Shown piece by piece: positions 35,343 to 42,889 of a stretch of DNA of 49,567 nucleotides. Location of the stretch: positions 1-49,567 of the forward strand of contig ONFU01000002.1 in assembly GCA_900317165.1 (NCBI GenBank), in the 5' to 3' direction. Both the position numbers and the translations under genes were made by a program. The stretch is from an uncultured Erysipelotrichaceae bacterium (GTDB lineage Bacteria; Bacillota_I; Bacilli_A; RFN20; CAG-826). The notes beneath the pieces are model-generated. The model ran no database searches, was not told where the DNA came from, and worked only from the letters and a program-made list of their open reading frames with translations. Numbering within the stretch: the first letter of the stretch is position 1; each line of letters begins with the position of its first letter.

Positions 35343-36638
35343 ATGGGCATTAACAAAACTCTGATGGGCTATTTGGACAAAAGCTATAGTCAATATCACG
35401 CGATTGCCTTGATCAAGGAACGCCTTCTACAAGAAGGCTTTGAGGAATTGGAGGAGAGTTCCTCCTTCGTCTTAACTCCCGGAAAAGGGTATTTCGTCAT
35501 CAGAAACGATTCTTCGTTGATCGCCTTTGTCCCCGAAGAAAGGGCGAAGGGATTTAGAATCGCCGCTTCCCATAGCGATTCTCCGACTTTCAAAATCAAA
35601 AACGATCCGGTCGTTGTGTCTTCTGGAGAAGCTTGCCTCAGGGTTGAGCCTTACGGCGGAATGATCATGTCGACATGGATGGATAAACCTCTTTCCATCG
35701 CGGGACGCTTAATGGTCAAGAAAGGAAAGCAGATTCATTCTGAACTTTTCTATATAAACGAAGATGTGGCGATCATTCCGAATCTTTGCATTCATTTCAA
35801 TAGAGACGTAAACGAAGGCCATAATTACAATCCAGATGTCGATATGATTCCTTTAATCGGCAAACTCCCTGAAGGCTTCTGCTGGAAGAAATACCTTAAG
35901 GAAAAAGCGGGTTTAGGCGAAGGCGAAGAAATCCTTGATGAGGATTTGTTCTTAACGGTCAGAGAAAAGTCCCACCTCATTGGAATCAATAAAGAATACC
36001 TTTGTTCCCCTAGACTCGATAACTTGACCTCGGCCTTCCTTTCTCTTGAGGGATTCCTTTCCTCTAACAAAGGCAACGCCATAAAAGTTTATGCTTGCTT
36101 TGACAACGAGGAAGTTGGTTCCTCCTCCCGTCAAGGCGCGGGTTCAAGCTTCCTTCAAGATATCTTGTTTAGGGTATCCGAATCTATGGGCCTATCTTAC
36201 CGCGAAGCCATGGCCAGTTCCTTTATCTTGAGTATCGATAACGCCCACGCGCGCCATCCAAATTATCCTTCGACTTTTGAAAAGAGCGCGGACGTGTCGT
36301 TAAATAAGGGCATTGTTTTGAAATATAACGCGAATCAAAGATACACCACCGACGCGTATTCGGCCGCGATTGTCAGAGACATCGCCAAGAAAGCCAAGGT
36401 CAACGTCCAATCCTTCTCAAACCGTCCCGATATCAAGGGAGGCAGCACCCTTGGTGCGATTTCCTTATCGCAGGTATCGATCCCCTCTGCGGATATCGGC
36501 TTGGCTCAGCTTGCCATGCATTCCTCCTTCGAAACGATGGGGAGCGAGGATCCTGAAGCCATGAAGAAATTCACCAAAACCTATTTTGGAGCCTCGTTTG
36601 ACCTCAAGGCTCATGAAATCTTAGTGGAAGGAGAATAA
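35343..36638 (+). CDS. M18-family aminopeptidase
   Basis: 431 aa, zinc aminopeptidase removing acidic or other N-terminal residues from peptides in the cytosol. Metal-site segments are visible: ASHSDSPTFKIK (about 77-88), SPRLDNLTSAF, CFDNEEVGSSSRQGAGS (about 254-270) and DNAHARHPNYPS. Length matches family members. Consensus SD AAGGAGG five bases before the ATG. It heads an operon with udk and a peroxidase; two bases separate it from udk. Confidence 0.92.
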   Translation: MGINKTLMGYLDKSYSQYHAIALIKERLLQEGFEELEESSSFVLTPGKGYFVIRNDSSLIAFVPEERAKGFRIAASHSDSPTFKIKNDPVVVSSGEACLRVEPYGGMIMSTWMDKPLSIAGRLMVKKGKQIHSELFYINEDVAIIPNLCIHFNRDVNEGHNYNPDVDMIPLIGKLPEGFCWKKYLKEKAGLGEGEEILDEDLFLTVREKSHLIGINKEYLCSPRLDNLTSAFLSLEGFLSSNKGNAIKVYACFDNEEVGSSSRQGAGSSFLQDILFRVSESMGLSYREAMASSFILSIDNAHARHPNYPSTFEKSADVSLNKGIVLKYNANQRYTTDAYSAAIVRDIAKKAKVNVQSFSNRPDIKGGSTLGAISLSQVSIPSADIGLAQLAMHSSFETMGSEDPEAMKKFTKTYFGASFDLKAHEILVEGE

Positions 36639-36640
36639 CC

Positions 36641-37339
36641 ATGCCTCGTATTATTCTTGTCGGTGGGGGTTCCTCATCTGGAAAGACCTATGTCACCAAA
36701 GCTGTCCTTGATGCTTTAGGAAGCGATAATTTCACCCGCATCTCAATGGATGATTACTATAAATGCCATACCAACCTCTCGATGGAGGAACGTGCGGCCC
36801 TAAACTATGACCATCCGAAGGCTTTCGATTGGAAATTGATGAGGGAACAGGTTAAAGCCCTAAAAAACGGCCAGGCCATAGATAAACCCATCTATGATTT
36901 CGTCACCCATGATAGATTGCCCGAAACGGAGAGGGTCGAACCTTCCAAAGTTATTGTCCTTGAAGGAATCATGGCTCTAGTCGACGCCGAGATCAGGGAA
37001 ATGGGGGATATCAAAATCTTTATTAACGCCTCCCCGGAAAGACGTTTCTTGCGCAGATTGCTAAGAGATTCCAATGAGAGGGGTCGCAGCTTTGAATCGA
37101 TCGTCAATCAGTATTTCGCCACCGTCGCCCCGATGTATGGTGAAATCGTGGAACCAAGTAAGCAATACGCGGACATCATCGTCAACAACGACGGAGTGGA
37201 AAACCACGCGGTCGATGTCCTTGCCTCCTTGTTCCTCCAACAAATCGACCTATTCGACATGAGAACCGAAAAGATCGTTTTGGAAAAAGAAGTTTTCAAT
37301 GAGGAGGCCCTCGCGTCCGCTTTCACAAAAAAGGAGTAA
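36641..37339 (+). CDS. udk: Uridine kinase
   Basis: 232 aa. Phosphorylates uridine/cytidine in pyrimidine salvage. P-loop GGGSSSGKT (about 7-15), ISMDDYYK (about 33-40), LNYDHPKAFDW and YDFVTHDR for nucleoside binding, then VLEGIMAL and RRLLRDSNERGRS (lid). SD GGAG lies in the last codons of the peptidase gene. Some phosphoribulokinase-family members are similar, but the DHP and lid motifs fit uridine kinase. Confidence 0.9.
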   Translation: MPRIILVGGGSSSGKTYVTKAVLDALGSDNFTRISMDDYYKCHTNLSMEERAALNYDHPKAFDWKLMREQVKALKNGQAIDKPIYDFVTHDRLPETERVEPSKVIVLEGIMALVDAEIREMGDIKIFINASPERRFLRRLLRDSNERGRSFESIVNQYFATVAPMYGEIVEPSKQYADIIVNNDGVENHAVDVLASLFLQQIDLFDMRTEKIVLEKEVFNEEALASAFTKKE

Positions 37340-37343
37340 AAAA

Positions 37344-37829
37344 ATGGAAAGCATCTACGAAATCCTAGTCAAAAACGTCAAAGGCAAAGACGAGACCATT
37401 GAACAATACAAGGGCAAGGTCTTGCTCATCGTCAACACCGCCACGGGATGTGGTTTCACCCCTCAATACGAAGGACTCGAGAAGTTATATAAGGAGTATG
37501 CCGAAAAAGGCTTCGTCATCCTCGATTTCCCCTGCAACCAATTCTTCGGTCAGGCCCCGGGAAGTGATGAAGAGATCCATGAGTTCTGCACCCTCCGTTA
37601 TAACACCACCTTCCCCCGTTACAAAAAGCTTGATGTCAAAGGTAAGAACCAAGCCCCGATCTTCGCTTGGCTCACCTCTCAAACCAATGGAAAAGAGAAG
37701 GGCAAAAAGCCAAGTTGGAATTTCTGCAAATATCTTATTTCCAAAGACGGAAAATTCCTCAAAATGTTTGGTCCGACCGCGAAACCAGAGACCTTGGTTC
37801 CAGACATTGAGAAGGCTCTCGCCGAATAA
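37344..37829 (+). CDS. Glutathione peroxidase family thiol peroxidase
   Basis: 161 aa. Reduces peroxides, in bacteria usually with thioredoxin. Catalytic Cys36 in NTATGCGFTPQY (Cys in place of selenocysteine), FPCNQFFGQ and WNFCKYLI (Trp-Asn of the tetrad). The WNF motif is followed by Cys where Thr/Glu/Lys is common; together with the Cys in FPCNQ this gives candidate resolving thiols. AAGGAG seven bases before the ATG overlaps the udk end, so the in-frame upstream starts are not used. Confidence 0.93.
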   Translation: MESIYEILVKNVKGKDETIEQYKGKVLLIVNTATGCGFTPQYEGLEKLYKEYAEKGFVILDFPCNQFFGQAPGSDEEIHEFCTLRYNTTFPRYKKLDVKGKNQAPIFAWLTSQTNGKEKGKKPSWNFCKYLISKDGKFLKMFGPTAKPETLVPDIEKALAE

Positions 37830-37857
37830 TTAGCCCCGTTCATTAAAAGAAGCCGAT

Positions 37858-37926
37858 AACCCAGCAATTTTCATATTATCTTTGGCTTTTGCAAGGATTT
37901 TGAAAACTAATTGCTGGGTTTTATTC
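37858..37926 (+). terminator. Long-loop terminator after the peroxidase
   Basis: AACCCAGCAATT (37858-37869) pairs perfectly with AATTGCTGGGTT (37909-37920), 12 bp with a 39-base loop, followed by TTATT. The large loop is unusual for a plain terminator. Confidence 0.7.
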
Positions 37927-37950
37927 TCTAAAATTAACCCATGATTAATA

Positions 37951-37959
37951 TGGTATAAT
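37951..37959 (+). promoter_or_regulatory. Extended -10 promoter before a HAD gene
   Basis: TGG-TATAAT, a consensus extended -10, ends nine bases before the ATG at 37969. No -35 or SD is visible, giving a leader of two or three bases. Confidence 0.6.
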
Positions 37960-37968
37960 TTGTTCGTT

Positions 37969-38598
37969 ATGGAAAAGAAATTGCCCCTATTGTTTGATCT
38001 TGACGGAACCTTATGGGACGCAAGGGAAGGGATTGCCGAAGCTTGGAACGAAGTCTCTTTACGCCATTTTGGAATTGGGGGAATCGATGTTGAGAGAGTC
38101 ACTTCCTTAATGGGAATGCAAATGGATGATATCGTCGAAGCCCTCTCCCCGTTTAAAGCTTCAAAAGAAGCCAAGGAAAGCTTTGGGAAAGAAGCCTTTG
38201 AATATGAGAATCACTACCTCTCAAAGAAACCCGGCAAAGTCTATTTTCAAGTCGAGGAAACAATTCAAACCCTTAAGGAAAGGGGCTACCAGGTTTACAT
38301 AGTTTCGAATTGTCAGAAGGGCTATATCGAGAACTTCCTCAACATTGTTAAACCTGGCCTATTCGATGACTATCTATGCTTTGGGGATACAAATGGTCCT
38401 AAATCGTTGACCATAAAAACAATCTTGAAAAAACATGGGTTTGAAAAGGGCATATATATAGGCGATACCGCGGGGGATGAGAAAGCCACTCGCGAAGCAG
38501 GTTGCGATTTTGTCTATGCCTCCTATGGCTTTGGAAAAGCGATTTCCCCAGATTACGTTATAAAAACGTTTGTTGACCTTCTTTCCATCTTCGAATAA
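37969..38598 (+). CDS. HAD-superfamily phosphatase, phosphoglycolate-phosphatase-like
   Basis: 209 aa. Motif I LLFDLDGTLWD (about 6-16), a helical cap (about 17-85), motif II VSNC, Lys in GDTNGPKSLT and motif IV IGDTAGDEKATREAG. Class I HAD with an alpha-helical cap; substrates of this group include phosphoglycolate, pyrophosphate and sugar phosphates. No SD; leaderless geometry supports the ATG at 37969 over an in-frame TTG at 37960, which overlaps the -10. Confidence 0.85.
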   Translation: MEKKLPLLFDLDGTLWDAREGIAEAWNEVSLRHFGIGGIDVERVTSLMGMQMDDIVEALSPFKASKEAKESFGKEAFEYENHYLSKKPGKVYFQVEETIQTLKERGYQVYIVSNCQKGYIENFLNIVKPGLFDDYLCFGDTNGPKSLTIKTILKKHGFEKGIYIGDTAGDEKATREAGCDFVYASYGFGKAISPDYVIKTFVDLLSIFE

Positions 38599-38606
38599 TG
38601 GACTAA

Positions 38607-38635
38607 ATGCATATTTGATGCATGGCTTTTTCTTT
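38607..38635 (+). terminator. Weak terminator after the HAD gene
   Basis: ATGCAT-ATTTG-ATGCAT followed by GGCTTTTTCTTT. Short A+T-rich stem. Confidence 0.4.
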
Positions 38636-38640
38636 AGGGG

Positions 38641-38646
38641 TAGAAT
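38641..38646 (+). promoter_or_regulatory. -10 box placed for a leaderless start
   Basis: TAGAAT ends exactly six bases before the ATG at 38653; no SD between them and no strong -35. Confidence 0.45.
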
Positions 38647-38652
38647 AACGAC

Positions 38653-39036
38653 ATGGAAGAAAACGAACTATCATCAATCAAAAAAGAATTTTTGACCCTT
38701 GAGCAAATCGATGAGATTCGCGCGGATTTTCATAATCTTGCCGCTAACGGCGATGAAATCACAATCATCGATAAACTCGAGAGATTCGTAAAGGATAACG
38801 GCACCATGAACGATGACGTCGCCATGATTTTCGATTTCCTCCGTCTTTCGAGGAATATCTCCCAAGGGCATATCGTTAAGCAAACGCCTCTATTCGTAAC
38901 ATGTGGCTTCTCCTATGGAGTTGCTCTTGTTGGGGCGCTCGTCCATCTTGGCGTTTATTCTGAATCGGAAATCAAAACCGAGGTCGAATCCAGGGTCGGC
39001 GGATTCCCAATGGGCGGAAACATCCCTACCGCTTGA
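38653..39036 (+). CDS. Conserved-looking hypothetical protein, 127 aa
   Basis: Acidic helical N-terminal two thirds (LTLEQIDEIRADFHNLAANG), then a hydrophobic Gly-rich stretch (about 77-98, VTCGFSYGVALVGALVHLGVY) that could be one TM helix or a buried helix, ending GGFPMGGNIPTA. No signal peptide and no family recognised. It is flanked by terminators on both sides, so it is a single-gene unit. Confidence 0.65.
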   Translation: MEENELSSIKKEFLTLEQIDEIRADFHNLAANGDEITIIDKLERFVKDNGTMNDDVAMIFDFLRLSRNISQGHIVKQTPLFVTCGFSYGVALVGALVHLGVYSESEIKTEVESRVGGFPMGGNIPTA

Positions 39037-39058
39037 GTTATAGACAAAAACGCATTTG

Positions 39059-39082
39059 AGGCGGTTTAACCGCCTTTTTTCG
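39059..39082 (+). terminator. Terminator after the 127-aa gene
   Basis: AGGCGGT-TTA-ACCGCCT stem with a very short loop, followed by TTTTT. Confidence 0.8.
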
Positions 39083-39168
39083 TCCACACGTTCGCCTGCG
39101 CTTGTAAATCGACCCGCAAAGCCCCAAAATAATAGACAACTGATTCGCGAAAAGGGATGACCGGCAAT

Positions 39169-39438
39169 ATGGATAAGGAAAAAACCCAAGAGGAATTACT
39201 CAGGGAAAACTACCAAGAACGCGCAAAGCACCTTAACGGCCTTGCTGATGCCGCCCTTTCGGAAGCGATTGAACATTACGCCCGCTCTCAAGAGAACACG
39301 GTCGATTCAGCTAAAACTCTAGCGGTATCGACGGTCAAGAAAGCGGAACATGACATCTCCTTGGCTTTGGAGGAGAAGGAAAAGGAAATCTCCGAGGCGG
39401 TTTTATCCGCTTATGTTGATTTTGGTTTGAGGGTCTAA
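39169..39438 (+). CDS. Small helical protein, first gene of the sbcDC operon
   Basis: 89 aa, almost entirely charged alpha-helix (Glu/Lys/Ala-rich, e.g. SLALEEKEKEISEAVLSA), probably coiled coil, without signal peptide or TM. I recognise no family. AAAGGG at 39151-39156 is 12 bases before this ATG; an in-frame ATG at 39157 abuts that SD and is less likely. It stops one base before the next ATG, the start of a co-directional series of five genes ending with sbcC. Confidence 0.65.
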   Translation: MDKEKTQEELLRENYQERAKHLNGLADAALSEAIEHYARSQENTVDSAKTLAVSTVKKAEHDISLALEEKEKEISEAVLSAYVDFGLRV

Positions 39439-39439
39439 T

Positions 39440-39895
39440 ATGGAAGAGAAGGAACCTCTAATTGACGTAAAGGCCCCAGAAGGAACGACGGTCACCGTCT
39501 CTTTCGGTGATGAAGTCGTCAAAGAAGAAGTGGTCTCCCCTGAAGAACCTCCGGTTTCGGAAGAGGAAAAACCTGAGGAAGCCCCGAAGGAAGAACCGAT
39601 TCCAGAAGAAATCCTTCGCCAAGCCGAAGAGCTTGAGAAAGAAAACGAAGAACTCGAAAGGCAAATAAAGGAGTTGGACACCCGCATCGCGGTGGAAAAG
39701 GCGAGGATTCCAGAACGCCTAGAAAAAGAATTCAAAGCCTCAATCGCCTCCATGAACGATTCCGCATCGATGATTGGGACGTCGGAAGGTTATGTCGTTG
39801 AGGAATTCTCCGAAAAAATCAAAGAGATAAACGCGGTATACGCTGATCTTGATTTTTCGCTTATTTGCCTTAATGCCAGAAAGGGGGAGGAATAA
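39440..39895 (+). CDS. Acidic coiled-coil protein in the sbcDC operon
   Basis: 151 aa. Residues 1-20 look like a short beta strand pair (APEGTTVTVSFGDEVV), 25-55 are a Pro/Glu-rich disordered stretch, and 58-100 are a heptad-like coiled coil (ELEKENEELERQIKELDTRI). No motif recognised. It lies one base after the previous gene and two bases before the next; GGAGG for the next gene is in its last codons. Possibly a structural partner of the flanking coiled-coil proteins. Confidence 0.65.
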   Translation: MEEKEPLIDVKAPEGTTVTVSFGDEVVKEEVVSPEEPPVSEEEKPEEAPKEEPIPEEILRQAEELEKENEELERQIKELDTRIAVEKARIPERLEKEFKASIASMNDSASMIGTSEGYVVEEFSEKIKEINAVYADLDFSLICLNARKGEE

Positions 39896-39897
39896 CG

Positions 39898-41778
39898 ATG
39901 GACGATAGCATCCTTTCTTCCCTTCAAGATCGCAATCTCGCCTTAAGAAAAGAACTTGGCGAGAAGAAGAAGATTCTTGCCGAACTCGAATCTTTCTCTT
40001 TGGGTTATAAGCCATCCTTCCCTCTTGCAACCGCCACGATGGGAAAGATCAATAAAGCCACGTCCTCTCTCGATGTCCATTACAATGCCTTGGCAAAAGC
40101 CAAGGAAGATGTCGAATCGGCGTTGAAGGATTTGGATTCCATAGAAGGATTCGCCGATTCCTTTAAGGACACCATCGTCAGGGTCAAAAACCTTGATGAG
40201 GCCGGATTATATGATTCCGCCTTCCTTCTTCTTGATGACCTAGACAAAATTATCGAATCTTTCGATGAAGAGAGGTTCCGTTTTATTCTGACCGCGAAAG
40301 AAATATCCGCTTATGAAAGGTGTGCCCTCTATTACCATAAGGGCGAATCCAACATTGCTAAAGGCGCATACCCGATGGAAAAGGAGGAGATCCTTAAGTA
40401 TCTTGGCATCGCATCCTCCTTATCAACCATCGCTAACCCCGAATCACTGAAGGCCATCCATATCGATGAAGCGAAAGGACTTCTTTATTTCTTCGCTTCC
40501 AACGTCGCCAAAACGACCCTTCCGACCATTGAATCCTTCCTCGAAATGCTCTCGGTCATGGAGATTTATGGGGAAAGTAACGAATATTCGCTTGTTTCAA
40601 CCCGTGAAAGGGCGGAACAGCTTAAATCGATTTTCATCACCCAGTTCAATGAACTCAGTTACGAATATTTTGAAAACGAACCGAATTACGATAAGGCCTT
40701 AACGATTTATCGGGGTCGTAAATACCTCCTTATTACGGAAATCGACCATTATGCCTATAAGGAATCGGAGGATGAGAAATCCTTCTATTACGCCTTCATT
40801 AAGGCGAGCTGTTTAAAGAAGAGTCCAACCGCCTATAACGATTCGGTGCTCGTCTATGGTCAAAAGGCTTCCGATAACGATGAGGAGGCCTTCATGATTT
40901 TGGCCCATATCATCTCGATGCCCCTTCTTGACGCGGCCAAATTCAATATGGCCTTAAGGGCTACCTCCAAATTCGATTTCGTTCAAAAGCTCCGCCTTTT
41001 GGAAACGGTGGTTAGGCTCGGCATCGATAAGGAAAAAGCCGCTCTCGTGTTTGACGAAGTCAACAAGATGAAAAAAGAAGGCGATTTGGAGGAAATGGCC
41101 GGTTCCCTGAATTATCTGAATTACCATATTGATCCTTCCATCCGCCAGGAATTCAATGCCTTGAGGCTATCTTTGCTTAGATCAACCAAAGCCCATAGGG
41201 TTAAAATCAAATCCACGAACGAGGCTCTCCACCTTGTTTTCGGGGAGGAAAAAGGAACCTATCCAGTCCCCGTTGGAAAGAAACTTAAGAATACCCGTGT
41301 CAAGGCCTGGAGCATGAGCACCCTCCTCCTATATTGGTTCTTCATCGCCTTTGTTCCGATTGTCGGGGCCACCTTGGCTATGTTCGCGATTTTCAATAAC
41401 CACCTCGAAGAGCAATTGACTAGCTACATTTATGCCGCGCCTATCGGGGTTGTTTATGTAATGTCCCTCATTATTGGCATTCAATGGTTCTCCAACGATG
41501 AATGGGAATCCTCGGTTTTCAGAAGGATTATGCTATTCGTTTCGATGGCGATGCTCATAACTACTCTCGTTTACTATATCTCCCCATCTGTTTTGACTGG
41601 ACTTAGGATCTGGAGCATTCCTTTATTCGTCGTAGCAACTGGGTCAGGGCTTTTGTCGATATTGATAATTCGCGAAAGAAAGAGGGTTTGGGGTTACGTC
41701 ACCATCATCCCGTTCGCCCTTTTGGCCTTAGCTTGCGCCATCTTCGTGATACTTGATGGCTTTGGCATAACCATCTAG
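39898..41778 (+). CDS. Large helical protein with five C-terminal TM helices, sbcDC operon
   Basis: 626 aa. An N-terminal coiled coil (about 1-120) leads into an all-helical region (about 120-450) reminiscent of TPR/HEAT-like solenoids but without a clear repeat. About five TM helices follow (roughly 472-495, 505-527, 540-562, 570-592 and 600-622). No signal peptide, so the large helical part is cytoplasmic and anchored at its C-terminus. SD GGAGG six bases before the ATG. SbcD begins eight bases after the stop with its SD overlapping this stop codon, so expression is linked. Function unknown; it could tether the nuclease or an unrelated complex to the membrane. Confidence 0.7.
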   Translation: MDDSILSSLQDRNLALRKELGEKKKILAELESFSLGYKPSFPLATATMGKINKATSSLDVHYNALAKAKEDVESALKDLDSIEGFADSFKDTIVRVKNLDEAGLYDSAFLLLDDLDKIIESFDEERFRFILTAKEISAYERCALYYHKGESNIAKGAYPMEKEEILKYLGIASSLSTIANPESLKAIHIDEAKGLLYFFASNVAKTTLPTIESFLEMLSVMEIYGESNEYSLVSTRERAEQLKSIFITQFNELSYEYFENEPNYDKALTIYRGRKYLLITEIDHYAYKESEDEKSFYYAFIKASCLKKSPTAYNDSVLVYGQKASDNDEEAFMILAHIISMPLLDAAKFNMALRATSKFDFVQKLRLLETVVRLGIDKEKAALVFDEVNKMKKEGDLEEMAGSLNYLNYHIDPSIRQEFNALRLSLLRSTKAHRVKIKSTNEALHLVFGEEKGTYPVPVGKKLKNTRVKAWSMSTLLLYWFFIAFVPIVGATLAMFAIFNNHLEEQLTSYIYAAPIGVVYVMSLIIGIQWFSNDEWESSVFRRIMLFVSMAMLITTLVYYISPSVLTGLRIWSIPLFVVATGSGLLSILIIRERKRVWGYVTIIPFALLALACAIFVILDGFGITI

Positions 41779-41785
41779 GAGTTTT

Positions 41786-42889
41786 ATGCGCTTCCTACAT
41801 CTATCTGACTTGCATATCGGGAAGAGATTGGCGGGTTTTTCTTTGCTTGATGAACAAAGGAAAATCCTTTTCGATGCGATTGAAGAATGCAAAAAACATG
41901 AGACCCATGTCATCGTTTTGGCTGGAGATATCTATGATGTGGCCACCCCAAGTCAAAGCGCGACTACCTTGCTTTCCGATTTCCTGATCGCCTGCAATGA
42001 GAACCATATCGAAGTTTTGGCCATCCCCGGGAATCACGATTCCGCGGAGCGCCTTGGCTTTGTTTCCTCTTTGCTCCATCGCGAAGGGATCCATATAGTT
42101 TCGACAATCGAAGAATCCCTTAAGCCGATTGAAATCGAGGATGCGAGATTCTTCCTTTTTCCCTTCTTTAAGCATTTTGATATCAACCATGCTTTCGGAA
42201 AGGAATTCGAAACATACGAAGAGGCCGCTTCCTATTTGTTATCTTTGTTGGAATTATCGAAGGATAAAGCCAATATCTTGGTAGCCCATCAAACGGTTTT
42301 GCCTAGGGGTAAAGAATTGAAGCGTTCCAAAAGCGAAGACGTCGTTATCGGTACGATCATGAATATCGATGCAAACCTCTTTAAGGATTTCACTTATGTG
42401 GCTCTTGGTCATATCCATATGGAGCAGCAGGTCGCCGATAACGCGATTTACCCAGGGGCCATCTACAAATACGACGCCGCGGAAGCTAATTATGAGAAGA
42501 ACTTCCATTTTGTAAACATCGATAAAAACGGGTTCCAAATTGAAAAAGTCCCCATCCTTTTTGAAAAAGACGTCCGCGTCATCGAAGGTTTGTTCGATGA
42601 TATTATTCATCAAGCTGGAAGCGAGGACTATGTTTTCCTCCGTCTTTTGGATGAGGCTTTAGTCGAATCACCGATGGAAAAAGCAAGGCGTGTCTTCCCT
42701 AATTGCTGCGGCGTGTTCTCTGCTAAGATCGAGAGGGAGATGGCCTTGGAAAACGAGGAGATAATCGATGAGGATCTTCCTCCTTTAGAGCTTTTAAAGA
42801 GATTCTACCTTTGGAGCGAAGGCAAGGAACTTAGCGATTACCAGCTTTCCGTTGCCCAAGAGATTTTGGAAGGGGAGGACGAAGAATGA
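41786..42889 (+). CDS. sbcD: Exonuclease subunit SbcD (Mre11-like)
   Basis: 367 aa, calcineurin-like metallophosphoesterase. Five phosphoesterase blocks are intact: LHLSDLHIGKRL (about 3-14), LAGDIYDVATPS (about 47-58), IPGNHDSAERL (about 80-90), ILVAHQTVL (about 166-174, the His block) and ALGHIHMEQQ (about 207-216). With SbcC it trims hairpins and protein-blocked double-strand ends in an ATP-dependent way. The final codons overlap the sbcC start by ATGA. Confidence 0.95.
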   Translation: MRFLHLSDLHIGKRLAGFSLLDEQRKILFDAIEECKKHETHVIVLAGDIYDVATPSQSATTLLSDFLIACNENHIEVLAIPGNHDSAERLGFVSSLLHREGIHIVSTIEESLKPIEIEDARFFLFPFFKHFDINHAFGKEFETYEEAASYLLSLLELSKDKANILVAHQTVLPRGKELKRSKSEDVVIGTIMNIDANLFKDFTYVALGHIHMEQQVADNAIYPGAIYKYDAAEANYEKNFHFVNIDKNGFQIEKVPILFEKDVRVIEGLFDDIIHQAGSEDYVFLRLLDEALVESPMEKARRVFPNCCGVFSAKIEREMALENEEIIDEDLPPLELLKRFYLWSEGKELSDYQLSVAQEILEGEDEE

